Assembly (NCBI RefSeq): GCF_028640845.1
Contig: NC_080540.1
Span: 231,430,794 to 231,494,793 of the forward strand
Direction: 5' to 3'
Source of the DNA: Ahaetulla prasina
Lineage: Eukaryota > Chordata > Lepidosauria > Squamata > Colubridae
DNA length: 64,000 bases
Position numbers and translations under genes: made by a program. The notes below the pieces were generated by a model. It ran no database searches, had not been told where the DNA came from, and saw nothing but the letters and a program-made list of their open reading frames with translations. Below, one piece after another: positions 22,025 through 32,883 of the stretch. Each line of letters begins with the position of its first letter. Position 1 is the stretch's first letter.

Positions 22025-22160
22025 CGGTATAGAAATCTAATAAATGAAATGAAATGAAAATGAAATGAAAGTGTGAAAAACAGTCATAAGTCACTTTTTA
22101 ATGCCGTTATAATTTCGAATGGCCACTAAACAAATGGTTGTAAGTCAAGGACTTCCTGTA

Positions 22161-22570
22161 ATGAGAAAGATCAGAGAATGAGCCTAGACTTGTCTGACCT
22201 AGCATGAGACAGTTCCTTATAACTTAAACAACATGACTGATAACAGCCACATTAACCTTAATTCTTTTTATTTTCTTTCACTTGTAATATCAAATCAAAT
22301 TAGTACCATATGAATTAGTCTAAAGTTTCAATCTGTTCTCAAATTTCAATCTGTTCTCCAACATAGTAGCAAAGAGGAGATGAGAGGGAGAATTCCTACT
22401 CAGGGGCCAAAAGCTGATTATCCCAAAGGGTCATAGGCATAGGCAGGGAAGGACAGATGTCTTGTGCAAGATATTGGACCACAATGCATCCATAAGCAAA
22501 CTGGCTACCAGTGCAGTTCAGAAAGAAGGTATGTTAGATGGGCAGACAGAGACATCCCATCACTGTCCAC
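22161..22570. other. unannotated non-coding DNA
   Basis: Nothing recognised before the CR1 fragment. Confidence 0.35.
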
Positions 22571-22572
22571 AC

Positions 22573-22912
22573 GTTGCAGTGTTCCAGTATTTGAGGGGCT
22601 GCCACAAAGGAGGTGGGGTGTGTGTGTGTCAGCCTGTTTTCCAAAGCACCAGAGGCAGGACAAGAAGCAATGGATGGAAACTAATCAAGGAGAGAAGCAA
22701 CCTATAATGAAGAAGAAATTTCCTAATGGTGAGAACAATCAACCAGTGGAATGGCTTGCCTTCAAAAGTTGTGGATGTTCCATCACTGGAGGCTTTTAAA
22801 AAGAGACTGGACAATGATTTATCTGAAATGGCATAGGGCATGATGCTTGATGCTTGATGAGCAGGAGATTGGATTGGATGACCTTCTAACTCTGTTATTC
22901 TATGTTCTACGT
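22573..22912 (+). mobile_element. CR1 LINE 3' fragment
   Basis: Text such as gttccagtatttgaggggct, gagaacaatcaaccagtgga and ttggatgaccttctaactct...ttattctatg is the 3' ORF end and 3' UTR of CR1, ending in the usual attctatg motif. Confidence 0.9.
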
Positions 22913-23627
22913 TCTGCCACTGGATTCTGAGCCAGTTGAAGCTTCCAGTGTGCTGCTCAGACTACCAAAAGTTGGAAAAAAAACCCCACCCCAAATTAAT
23001 ATTAAATTCACATCCCTTGATAGGTGTCCAGGAACTTGGCACTTTTTTCCTTCTCCAAGGCCTGAGTGTGATTTTAATGCTTCTCTAACTATGAAATGAT
23101 GGTATCTATGGCAATGAAGATAGATGGCAAGTAAGGCTGATGTGAACAGCAAATGGCTGTTGAAGTTGATTGTTGGATTAGGTAAAGAGCAACAGGATAA
23201 CCTAGTACCAAATTGGGCAGTGTTTGGACTGCTGTAGAGAACTGTTCAGCACTATTTGAAGAACTTTGCTGAAGACAAGAAGATGAACAAGATTTGTTCA
23301 TAAAACAATGAAATAATTATATATGAATGCAGAGAGTGGGGTTGGGATATAGAAGAGGATTGAAAATAAGGTCAGAAGATACCTATCAGACCCAGCAAAC
23401 AACCAGCTTCCAACCAGAAATAAGAGACAAAGAAAGGGACTCATCTCCATAAGAGCTTCCTTAACTCTAGAAGCAGTACCTAGATAGAGGTAACTTATAT
23501 GCATATAATTCTTTTGAGTTTGAAAGTTGGTGTTCAGAAAATGCGATTAGCTGCAAACTAATTTTTAGTAAGAAAAAGCAGGAGAGAGGAGAGAGAAACT
23601 GTTTAGAATGGGTATAAGGAAATTATT
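22913..23627. other. unannotated non-coding DNA
   Basis: Nothing recognised. Confidence 0.35.
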
Positions 23628-23970
23628 GATTGTGAATCCCAGGTCCTTGGGAAGAAGTCGATAGGTTGATAAAAATGCCAAATCCAGTCTTCACATCTGG
23701 TTGGCTGTGTGAGGAATCATAATAATAATAACAATCCCAAAATAACTGGAGCAGCACTTTGAACACCATTGACAAAAATTACTATAAGCAGCTTTACTCA
23801 GAACAGCTTACATCCTGTGATGATACTTCTAACCCCGTAAAACATCAACATCTGCCTATCCCAGATAGATCCTTGGGAGGGACCTGATAAATGGACAAAA
23901 ATGCCAACCCAATATGAACATCTGGTTGACCGTGTCAAACCATGATAAAAATAAACCTGGAATTCTAAAT
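23628..23970 (+). mobile_element. two related LINE-like 3' fragments
   Basis: Segments at 23628-23745 and 23795-23960 share ccttggga(g/a), (ga)taaaaatgcca(a) and acatctggttg(g/a) with each other and with 51765-51967; the first ends in (aat)n. They look like 3' untranslated ends of one non-LTR retrotransposon family with an (AAT)-type tail. Clade not assigned. Confidence 0.5.
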
Positions 23971-24436
23971 GCACCATTTGTTTCAAGTGACCAGTGTAAG
24001 ATAGCATAAAACTTTTTTACAAAATAAATCAACTCTAAAATGAAACAGAAATGGAGATTATATCAAAAATATGCCTGGTTGTCATCAGTGTTTCTGTATA
24101 AATACTAAGAGCTCAAAACTCAGTAGGACATGCCAGGAGAGGTCAGCCGAAGACCAGTATATAGTAGTCACAGAGAACAATATGCAGTCCACTTATTCAA
24201 AAGACATCAAAAGGCATGAAAATATACAGAATGACCATTGAGGAATATAATCATACTCTGTACAATTGGTTTGAATGGCAATATAAATGATAAAATATTT
24301 GCCTTTGGAACGTACCTTATTATTCACAACTTGAAAGCATAAATCTTTCTGGCCAAATTAATAAGATCATATTCTTGAAAGGAAGTCTGCTGAAATGAAA
24401 GTAGGCTAATTATCACCTATGTTTTTAATTTAAAAA

Positions 24437-24506
<70 letters not shown>

Positions 24507-24530
24507 ATCTATCTATCTATCCTCTCTCAT
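24437..24530 (+). repeat. (TCTA)n microsatellite, about 90 bp
   Basis: At least 17 uninterrupted TCTA units followed by interrupted ones. It is the complement of a GATA array. Confidence 0.95.
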
Positions 24531-25435
24531 TTCTCTATCACTATCATATCTATCTGTCTGGCTGCCTAATTTCCCCTTCTAAATTATTGTTAGTAAAAAT
24601 TATTAAAGTCCATGATTTGAATTATTTGGAATGTAATATACAATGAGACTATATTTATTATAATCCAGATTTTGAATTCTATTTTGCCAACTTTCAGCTA
24701 ACATTCTTTAAGAATTTCATCTAATGGAGTTTGATGCCCAACTTTTTCTTCTGTATAAAATGTATACTACAGATTTCTTTGTGGAGTACTTAGACTGGAA
24801 AAGGCTTACAGCATTTTCCCATAATAATACAGTGGTGTCTACTTAATTGGTCCCCTGATAAATATCAAGCTGACTTAATGGGGACTATTGGCAGGAAAAA
24901 GATCCAGTGCAATGTATTGCAGTGTCTCTAAACAATGGTTAAATGGCTCAACTAATCTGTTTAAATGGCTCACCTGTTAGCGTCTAGAAGCCCTTTACAG
25001 TAGTTTGCAAATGCGAAATGTTATTTTCTGAAATAAACTTCCCTCTATGCAGTCTTTTACATATTCTGCTCTGCTTACCTGCCATGGTATAATGGGTAAA
25101 TTAGATCTTGCTTTAATATAGATTTTCTTTATTTTGCTGTTTTTAAAACTGTGTTCCAATCCATTTACTAGCATAAGACTTGGACAATCCACAGAACTAT
25201 TAATGTAACAAGATTAAGTAATGACCTTCTGTGACAGTGACAGCTCATAAAAAGGCTGAGTGGATCTATTTTGCCACACCAAAAAGTTACCATTTGGCTC
25301 TCAGATGTACTATTCCTACAAAGCCATCTTTCTATACTTCTCACCATGTAAACCTATTCCGTACCTCATATCTCCGTTAACAAAATCCTTGGCTCTTAAT
25401 TTCCTTCAAGTTGATAACAGAAGAGACGGACAAGC
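24531..25435. other. unannotated AT-rich DNA
   Basis: Nothing recognised. Confidence 0.35.
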
Positions 25436-25437
25436 TA

Positions 25438-26056
25438 CCGCATTTTTCAGAGTATAAGATGCACTTTTTCGCCCCTAAAAGGGGGTGAAAATTTGGGTGT
25501 GTCTTATACACCAGGGGTCTCCAACCTTGGTCCCTTTAAGACTTGTGGACTTCAACTCCCAGAGTCCCTCAGCCAGCAAAGCTTAAAGGGACCAAGGTTG
25601 GAGACCCCTGTTATACACTGAATGTAGCCCCTCCTACCCACTGGCCCCACCTTTTGGCCTCTGCCTCCCAGCAGTTTACTTCCTTGCAGCAAGAGGCAAG
25701 AAGAAACAATCCATTTCAGCTTCAGCACAGCCTAATTGTTACAAGTTGATTGTCCCTTGGATCGGCCTCCTGATTCTCAGCTGTTTCAGGCTGCAGGGAT
25801 TGCCATTGCCTATTGCTGTGCGGGCCTCTGCTGCTTGCTGCAAGGAGGTAAATTGCTGGGAGCAGTTTTTTCTTCTTCTGCTAATCAAGCTATGCTGAAA
25901 ACGAAAATGAAAGTAAAGCAGGCTATTTGCTGTTTGCTGCAAAGAGGCAAAATTGCTGGGAGGCAGAGGCAGAGGCAGATTTCTTTTTCTGATTTTCCTC
26001 CCAAAAAAGGTAGTTGTGTCTTATAGTCTGGAGTGTTTTATACTCCCCAAATATGG
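25438..26056. mobile_element. mariner-type element with nested MITE (619 bp)
   Basis: Left terminus CCGCATTTTTCAGAGTATAA and right terminus ttatactccccaaatatgg are inverted, with TA on both outer flanks (25436-25437, 26057-26058). The interior has imperfect repeats around tgctgcaaggaggtaaattg. It is interrupted by a hAT MITE. Confidence 0.8.
25512..25610. mobile_element. palindromic hAT MITE (99 bp), duplication TTATACAC
   Basis: Termini CAGGGGTCTCCAACCTTGG and the exact inverse CCAAGGTTGGAGACCCCTG are flanked by TTATACAC (25504-25511, 25611-25618). Almost the entire element folds into a hairpin. Confidence 0.95.
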
Positions 26057-26174
26057 TACTTACTGGAATTGATTTGTGGGGGGGATACAACAAACATCTG
26101 CGCTGGCTTCTGCCGATCAATTTGTTTCTGGGCCCAGTGTAAAGTTCCAGCGGTGACCTTTATATGGTTTAGGG

Positions 26175-26454
26175 CCATGATGGCGAACCTATCGCATGCG
26201 TGTCAGAAGTGGCATACAGCACCCTCTCTGATGGCACACGAGCTGTCGCCCTAGTTCAGCTCTGCTGCGCATATGCACACGCCTCCTGCCAGCCAGCTGC
26301 TTTTTGGGTCTCTGCCACTCATGCGCATGTGTGGGACGCATGTGGGGGGGCATGCACGCATGTGCGGGGGCAGAGCACATGTGTGGGGATGGCGTGCACA
26401 TTGCATTTTGGGGGTTCGCTTTGGGCACTCGGTGCGGAAAAGGGGGTCTCAGTG
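26175..26454. mobile_element. hAT-like MITE (GATGGCGAAC family)
   Basis: Starts CCATGATGGCGAACCTATCG and ends with a diverged ...gggggtctcagtg. Middle matches the copies at 10363 and 30919 (gcatgcgtg, cattttgggg, ttgggcactcggtg). Confidence 0.75.
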
Positions 26455-27600
26455 TAAGTTAGCCCATTTTAGCACTCTTGGTTCATAAATTGTTGTCCTA
26501 CGATGCATCATTTTGCCCAGTTAAAGGTCATGACAGGAGTTTTAATTTGCTGTTTCCTTCTCCCAAAAAGCTTGTTTTATTTACCAATATAATCTGCATG
26601 GTCTTCAGGTCTCCCATTGAAGAACCGGCAAAGGGAAACCCTGCTTAGCTTTCAAGCACCATCTAAAGTCAACCAGCTGCATTTACTTGCTGAAATAGGT
26701 TCCTTTCCTTAATCTATGTGCTATATATTGAATTTTCTATCAGTTGGTTGAGATCGCTTTTGCAGGCCCCCTACAGTGTTTTTAATATAAGAATATAAGA
26801 GGCTGAAGTACACTTAGCAAGATTTTGTTACAGACTAAGCTACAACTGAGCAAGGCAGAAAGGAAAATATATGTTCATTTCAAACTCTCACTGAAATATT
26901 ATACTGATGACAGCTCTTTATATCTCTATCATCTCTCCATCCATCCATCCATGCATCATGATGTGTTTCAAACTTGGCAACTTTAAGATGTCTAGACTTC
27001 AACTCCCAGAATTTCCCAGATAGCATGATCTATCATCTCTCACTCTTCAGCCATTCTTATACTTTGTTGAGATGAGGGTAGATAAAGTAGGCTATTTCTT
27101 TCATGCCTTTTGAGGTGAGAGCCCCACCCGCCCTCTTGGTCTTCTGCAGGGGCTCCAAAATCTGAATCTGCCAATTGGGGTGGGGTCCCAATGGGGCTGT
27201 GTCATTCTGGAGGTGGTTAATGGACTGAGAGAAGATTCCACCTGCATCTCATTTGTAAGTTGCTCCCTTCCTTAGCCATCTTTGTTAATTTTAGTGTTAA
27301 CATTTATTACCTTAATCTTTTAATGTTTTATATTGTTGGCTATAAGCTTTCTAGAATTGCCTGAAGGCAAGATGAGCAGCACATAAATTAAATAGAGAAA
27401 TAATGTCTATTTTACAATTCGTTTTGAACAGCCAAGGAAGACTCCGTATCAACTAAAATACTAACAATCAAAAGGCAAAGACCCAAATTAAAACAAATGC
27501 TAACTTTAATAAAGAATGAAAAGCTTAGTAAAAGGTTTTTACGTCTTAGTAAAAGAGGTGTCCTTTCACAGATTTTCTAAACGGAGAAAGGAAGAATGTG
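26455..27600. other. mostly unannotated, with a MITE remnant
   Basis: A (CATC) run lies at 26936-26952 and a half-palindrome remnant (caaacttggcaactttaag ... gacttcaactcccagaattt) at 26965-27022. The rest is unrecognised. Confidence 0.45.
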
Positions 27601-27622
27601 TGCGTGTGTGTGTGTGTGTGTG
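27599..27622 (+). repeat. (TG)n dinucleotide repeat
   Basis: About 11 GT units directly abutting the hAT target duplication. Confidence 0.85.
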
Positions 27623-27626
27623 ATAT

Positions 27627-28014
27627 CAGTGATGAAATGTAAAATTTGTTACTACCGGTTCTGTGGGTGTGGCTTGGTGGTGAGGGGCTTGCTGGTGAGG
27701 GGTAGGCATGGCCAACTTTTTTTTTTACTTTTAAAAGCATTTTTTCTACAACCTCTTCGGCCAAAGAGGTTGTAAAAAATGCTTTTAAAAGGCTCTGACG
27801 ATCTCAGCTGAACCGCGCGATCATCAGAGGCTTTTTTTTACTTTTAAAAGAATTTTTTTCAGCTGAAGAAAAAATGCTTTTAAAGTAAAAAAAACCCCAC
27901 CTCTAATGATCGCGCAGCTCAGCTGGGCGGGGGGGGGGGAAAGGGATTTTTGCTACTGGTTCTCCAAACCACCCACCACCATCGTCACCAGATCCATCGA
28001 GCATTTCACCCCTG
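27627..28014. mobile_element. hAT-like element with internal hairpins (388 bp)
   Basis: Termini CAGTGATGAAATG and GCATTTCACCCCTG; flanks tgtgatat and ggtgatat match at 7 of 8. Internally, taaaagcattttttctacaa and its inverse on the other side of cctcttcggccaaagagg form a hairpin with arms of about 30 bp; a second one follows at 27837-27890. Confidence 0.85.
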
Positions 28015-28022
28015 GGTGATAT

Positions 28023-28503
28023 ACAACCCCCCCCAAATGCACTCCCCAATGTGGAGTCAAAGTCAATCCTTTGACATGGAAATTCCTGACTTTGAAAAAT
28101 AATATCACTGTGGTCACATTAAGCATGAATGGGAACTGAGTGTTCCTGTAATTTTTCTAAACTTTTTTTTTTTTACTTTGCATGAAGACAACTGCATCTC
28201 CGGATGCTTGCATCTTAGTTCCTTGTCTATTGCGTAGTCCTGGTAAAAGGAAACAGTGACATGTTTCACTATCACTGAGAAACACGTTGTTTATGATACT
28301 GTGAATCAGGGGCAGTTCTCAAATTGTAGCGCTAGCTAAAATAATGTTTCTCCAAGAATGACTAAAGCCTGTGACACCTTATCAAATAGCACTCAAGTTA
28401 AAATTTGTGTGTGTGTGTTGGGGGGAGAATGAGTCTTGTGGCACTATAATATAACTTGTGGTTAATGAACTGAACTATAGACCACAAAAATTATATAGTA
28501 GTA
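28023..28503. other. unannotated non-coding DNA
   Basis: Nothing recognised besides a short (GT) run near 28407. Confidence 0.35.
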
Positions 28504-28724
28504 AGGCCAGTTTGGTCTGGTGGTTAAGGTACAAGGCTAGAAACTAGGAGACTGAATTCTAGTCATGCCTTAGGCATGAAAGCTGGCTAAGTGACTTTGG
28601 GCCAGCTATTCACTCTGAGCCCAACCCATTACACAGAATTGCTGTTGGGGGGAAAATGGGAGATGGAAGAAGTATTGAGTTTGTTCGCCACCATAAATTA
28701 TTCATAAAAAATTAAAAGGTGGGA
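28504..28724 (+). mobile_element. tRNA-derived SINE (Sauria-like)
   Basis: The head ggccagtttggtctggtggttaagg has a tRNA A-box-like ggtctggtggttaag and a diverged B-box (gaattctagtc). A conserved body follows (ccttaggcatgaaagctgg, gactttgggccag), then the 3' end aattaaaaggtgggat. This layout is that of squamate tRNA SINEs. Confidence 0.8.
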
Positions 28725-28727
28725 TTA

Positions 28728-29165
28728 GTTTAGTTTATTGTCATTGCACCTCGTACAACTTAAATTAAATGCCATCTTCAGTGATCATTATACATAATAA
28801 AATAAAACAAAAACACACATCCTTCACATTCTATACAATTGAATTGAAAACCCCTGATATTGCATTAATATTGCAGTATATAGTAGAATTCAATATAGTT
28901 AGTGCTCTGGGATAGAAGCTGTTTTTCAGCCTATTTGTCCTTGTTTTTATTGTCATGTACTGTCTGCCAGATGGTAATAGTTCAAAAAAAGGGTGCCCAG
29001 AATGAGATGGATCTTTAAGAAGGCTTTGAACTTTCTTAAGGCAGCAGGAGCTATAAAGCTCTTCCAAGGAGGGGAGAGGGCAACCAATGATCCTCTGGGC
29101 AATGACGTTAATCCTCTGGAGTGCTGTCCTATCTGCCACTGTGCAACTGGCAAACCATACACAGG
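28728..29165 (-). pseudogene. non-LTR retrotransposon ORF end and 3' UTR
   Basis: On the minus strand the frame 29139-28831 reads ALQRINVIAQRIIGC, LPSLEELY, LPSGRQYMTIKTRTNRL and NSFYPRA. This is a C-terminal pattern shared by many vertebrate LINE ORF2 copies after the RT domain. The 3' UTR is AT-rich and ends near 28728. The clade is not assigned. The copy is 5' truncated. Confidence 0.6.
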
Positions 29166-29870
29166 TGCAGTAAGTAAATTAAAAAAATAAATAAATAAAA
29201 AATAATATTTAAAGTGTAATACAACAGACTTATAAAAGATGAACATTGCTTAGCAATATGAAATGTTTCCACCTGGAAACATTTAGTTTGTATTTTTAAC
29301 TCCAATTTTAATTTATCTTTTTGAAATTGCACGGCAGATTATGTTGGGGTCATGTCACTCTTGGTATGCTATGAAGATTTGCTTTTGAATAGAGAGAGAG
29401 AGAGAAAAACATGCCGAGTCCATTCAATGTGATGACATCTAAATTACTGTATATTAAACATTTTTATTGAGAGAAGAATTCCCAGAATCCTTTATTTCAG
29501 CTTCTATAGAACACAATTAGGAAGCGGTATTTCATTATAACATATCTTTTTTGCCCGAGAATATTCATAACTGGCTTTCCACTGAGTTTTGATGAAACAA
29601 ACAAATATCTTCAGCTGATTAAGTAAAAGAGTGAATGTTGGGGGAATGAATGGCTATTGGAAAGTGCAGGGGTGACAACAAGGATGGTAACAAAGTGAAG
29701 ATAGGGGCAACAGTGGTGTTTTAATTATGATATTGTGGTCAGCAAATTCATTTCTTTTACCATACCTTGTAGTCATCCTTGGGAAGATGAGTTGATGAAG
29801 AATTATGGTTAAAAAAAATCTTATCTTAGAGTTGACAATTTGTTGCTCGGGAAACGGTTCCATACGACAA
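29166..29870. other. unannotated non-coding DNA
   Basis: Only a short (GA) run at 29390-29405 stands out. Confidence 0.35.
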
Positions 29871-29879
29871 AGGAAAGAC

Positions 29880-30094
29880 CGGGGTGAAACATTATCAGTT
29901 CACTCCGATTCAGGCGAACCGGTAGTGATAATAACTTGCTCCGGTTTCGGGCAAATAGGTAGTAAAAAATGCTTTAAAAAATAAAAATAATTTAAAAATT
30001 GGCCACGCCCACCCAGCACATGACCCCCACCAAGCCACGCCCACCAAGCCATGATACAGAACCAGTAGCAAAAAAAGTTTGCGTTTCACCACTG
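29880..30094. mobile_element. hAT-like element (215 bp)
   Basis: Termini CGGGGTGAAAC and GTTTCACCACTG; flanks ggaaagac and ggagagac match at 7 of 8. The interior has ggccacgcccaccc blocks. Confidence 0.82.
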
Positions 30095-30102
30095 GGAGAG
30101 AC

Positions 30103-30910
30103 CACATTATGAAAAGAACGGCAGGGTGGAAATATTTATTCAACATGCAAATGGAATTCTGTCAAAGCTGGGAAAAAAATAAAGTAATAGAAAAAGAAGA
30201 TAAGATGGAACTTTGTTCACTGAACACAAGTTATACAATGCGGTAAGCATAATTGCAAGATTATTAAAGATAATTGGGAGATAATTGCAATTTCTCACAA
30301 AGATCATGATTTTGCCTACACAAAACTCTCTGCACCATGGATTTTCTGGATTTCTATCTGTTTTTGTATCTGGGTGAAAATAAGTTTAGAATACATTATT
30401 CATCCAAGCTATTATGAATTTTTTAATTGCAAGGGAAGTAAACACAGGCCATAATAAACACTGCCAAAGCTTATATATGCGGTCAGCTAACTTTCCCCCC
30501 TTTTTCGTATTGCACATGTTTTTTTTAACCTTTCCATTCATATCGATAATCTCTGTGCATCTGGCATGCTTGTTTCTCTTACAACAGTGAACATGTCCAG
30601 GGACTTAGGTGATCATTTGATTCAGCTTTGCTTTTTGTTATATACTAAAAAGTGTATTAAAATATAATTCCAGGGCAGAAAGCCAGAAATGGAAAATGAA
30701 AGATTATATTTCCTCCTCACCTTGGTGTGTTAGACTGAATTTTAGTTTTCAGTAATAGCCCGGGGTAGCATTTACTTGAGCAACATATTTCCTCCCCCCG
30801 CCCCAACAACCCATGCAAAATACTGATTTTGTGCAGTTTTAATCTCAGTATGAGCTTGACTTCATCGAACTAATTGAATCATTGCTAGTCTTTTTACCCA
30901 TTTTAAGAAC
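30103..30910. other. unannotated AT-rich DNA
   Basis: Nothing recognised. Confidence 0.35.
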
Positions 30911-30918
30911 ATCTAAAT

Positions 30919-31263
30919 CCATGATGGCGAACCTGTGGCATGCGTGCCACAGGTGGCATGCGGAGCCATATCTGTGGGCACGCGAGCATTGCCCCATCTC
31001 AGCTCCAGCACACCTACACATACCAGCCAGATGATTTTCGGGCCTTCTAAGCCCACTAGAAGTCGGGAAATGGGCCATTTCCAGCCTCCAGACAGCCTCC
31101 GGGCCCACCATGCCATTGCGTGCCAAAAGCTGGGGGGGAGCGTGTGGGGGGTGTTGCACATGCATGTGCAGGGGCAGGGCGAATTGAATTATGGTTGTGG
31201 GCACATGGCCCCCCCGCTCCCCCCATTTTTGGCATGCGACAGCAAAAAGGTTAGCCATCACTG
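30919..31263. mobile_element. hAT-like MITE (GATGGCGAAC family, 345 bp)
   Basis: Termini CCATGATGGCGAACC and GGTTAGCCATCACTG; flanks atctaaat and atctaaac match at 7 of 8. Confidence 0.87.
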
Positions 31264-31294
31264 ATCTAAACTGTGTCTAAGTAGTATAGGTAGT

Positions 31295-31793
31295 TGTTGT
31301 GGCTCCAGCCCCCGAACCTGGCCTCATGCCCGAAAGTGACTCTGAGAGTGTTGGGGAAGGGCCAGTAAGGCTTACCTCAGGAGCACTGATTCCTTTGGCC
31401 TGGCTCCAGGAGCCAGAACAAGGCCAGTTTGAGGATGTAATGAGGCCGACATCCCCTGATTCTTCCCTTCCTCAGGCTACACCTACAGACGCAGCTGATA
31501 ACCATACTAATCAAGCCTGGACCGACCCATGCTTCAGAAGATTAGAGTGGCGGTGTCATCAAAGGGAAGGGTGGGGCAGGAGCCCCACCCCACAGGATAT
31601 ATAAGGAGTTTTGGGACTGCTCTCACTTCTACGGGAAGCAAATTAGCTGAACTGTGTCGAAGTGAGCTGAAGTCTTAATCTGTTTGAACTTTTTGGCAGG
31701 CAGTTGTGTTTTCTCAGCCAGGACTGATAGGAGCTGTATAACCACTGGCTATAGGCCAGCTCATTACTCCAAAGTGAGGACGGAGACAGAACA
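31295..31793 (+). mobile_element. solo LTR, group B (499 bp), target duplication GTAGT
   Basis: Starts TGTTGTGGCTCCAGCCC, ends GGAGACAGAACA, flanked by GTAGT (31290-31294, 31794-31798). TATA box tatataa at 31598-31604. Closely related to 40126-40635. Confidence 0.95.
31296..31604 (+). CDS. reading frame inside the LTR, group B
   Basis: Open from GTT at 31296 to TAA at 31602-31604, 102 sense codons. Start VVAPAPEPGLMPESDSES, middle rich in Pro/Glu/Gln, then FRRLEWRCHQREGWGR. The copy at 40326-40634 has the same length and no indel. The stop codon is part of the TATA box, so coding and promoter functions overlap. Expression would require transcription from internal sequence into the 3' LTR. 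No homology to a named domain was recognised. Confidence 0.5.
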   Translation, partial: VVAPAPEPGLMPESDSESVGEGPVRLTSGALIPLAWLQEPEQGQFEDVMRPTSPDSSLPQATPTDAADNHTNQAWTDPCFRRLEWRCHQREGWGRSPTPQDI

Positions 31794-32228
31794 GTAGTCT
31801 TCAACTTACAACAATTCATTTAGTGACTGTTCAAAGTTACAACAGCACTGAAAAAAGTGACTTAGGACTGCTTTTCACACGATCATTGTAGGAGCCCCAC
31901 GGTCACGTGATCAAAATTTGGAAGCTTGGCAAGGGACTCATATTTCTGATGGTTGCAATGTCCCAGAGTCATGTGACCTTTTGTGATCCTCTGACCGGCA
32001 AAGTCAATGAGGAAGCCAAATTCACTTAACAACCACGTTACTAACTCCACAACTGCAGTGATTCACTTAACAACTGTGGCAGGAAGGCTCATAAAATGGG
32101 GCAAAGCAACCTTGCTTAGCAACAGAAATTTCGGGTTCCATGGTGGGTCGTGGGTTGACACTACCTGTAGTCCAAAACTGTGAGATAAAACCAACTTGAC
32201 TGGACAATAAAATTAACATGATATAGAC

Positions 32229-32829
32229 CTGTGATGGTGAACCTATGGCATGCGTGGCAGTGGTGGCACACAGAATCATTTCTGCTGGCACACGTGCCGT
32301 CACCCCAAGTCAGATCTCCGTGGCATTTCTTTCGTGAGCTTGTTTCCCTGCAAACGACAAAACAGATGTTCACGAAAGATCTTACCTCTTGCCATACTGC
32401 TGGTCTTGGGATGCCCCACCTCCTGCCAGCCAGGCCTCTGCTGTGCATGCGTGCATTTCTGCACATGCAAAAACACACATGTGCACGCATGTGCACACTC
32501 ACATATGTCCATGCATGCATGTGCACATGTCTATGCATGTGTATCTGTGCATGCATACCTTTCATTTTTGGCATGCACATGTGTGCAGTTTGGGCACTCA
32601 GTGTCTAAAACAGGGGTCACCAACCTTTTGGACCTCAGGGACCACCAAATTCATAATTTTAAATCCCACGGACCACTAATATGAATTTTTTAAAAAGATA
32701 AATAGTATTTAGTGCAATATAAAAAATGCAAATAATTTTTCTGCGGACCACCAAAATTTTCTGTTGGACCACCAGTGGTCCACGAATCACCATTTGGTGA
32801 CCACTGGTCTAAAAGGTTCGCCATCACTG
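32229..32829. mobile_element. hAT-like MITE (GATGGTGAAC family) with nested hAT
   Basis: Termini CTGTGATGGTGAACC and GGTTCGCCATCACTG; flanks atatagac and atataaac match at 7 of 8. The interior has tgcatg-rich steps (32440-32580) and a nested element at 32611. Confidence 0.87.
32611..32806. mobile_element. nested hAT MITE (196 bp), duplication GTCTAAAA
   Basis: Termini CAGGGGTCACCAACC and ...TTTGGTGACCACTG are flanked by exact GTCTAAAA (32603-32610, 32807-32814). The interior ggaccaccaaat and ggaccacc motifs are repeated. Confidence 0.95.
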
Positions 32830-32883
32830 ATATAAACTAATAATTGTTCCAGAATTGTTCTTTCCAGAATTTGGGATTATAAC

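Larger units (their letters stand above)
20987..22068 (+). mobile_element. short plus-strand L2 3' tail, split
   Basis: The pieces 20987-21007 (cctttgggagaagggcggtat) and 22031-22068 (agaaatctaataaatgaaat...) join into a normal L2 3' terminus of about 60 bp. They were separated by the minus-strand L2 at 21008-22024, leaving cggtat at both junctions. Confidence 0.7.
20710..22158 (-). mobile_element. Tigger-like MITE interrupted by L2 insertions
   Basis: Starts GGTAGTCCTCAATTTATG right after the TA that closes the previous MITE and ends GTCAAGGACTTCCTG before TA. The family text cataagt|gtgaaaaacag is interrupted at 20986/22069 with the 4 bases aagt on both sides. Confidence 0.85.
31287..32167 (+). 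mobile_element. Tigger-like MITE split by a solo LTR
   Basis: Starts TAGGTAGT after TA (31285-31286) and ends ACACTACCTG before TA (32168-32169). Without the LTR and one duplication it is about 377 bp, the family size. This is the second case of an LTR inside this family in the window. Confidence 0.87.

Noticed and set aside
32161..32684. ORFs rich in His, Cys and Met
   Set aside because: Generated by tgcatg-rich hAT interior; not zinc-finger proteins.
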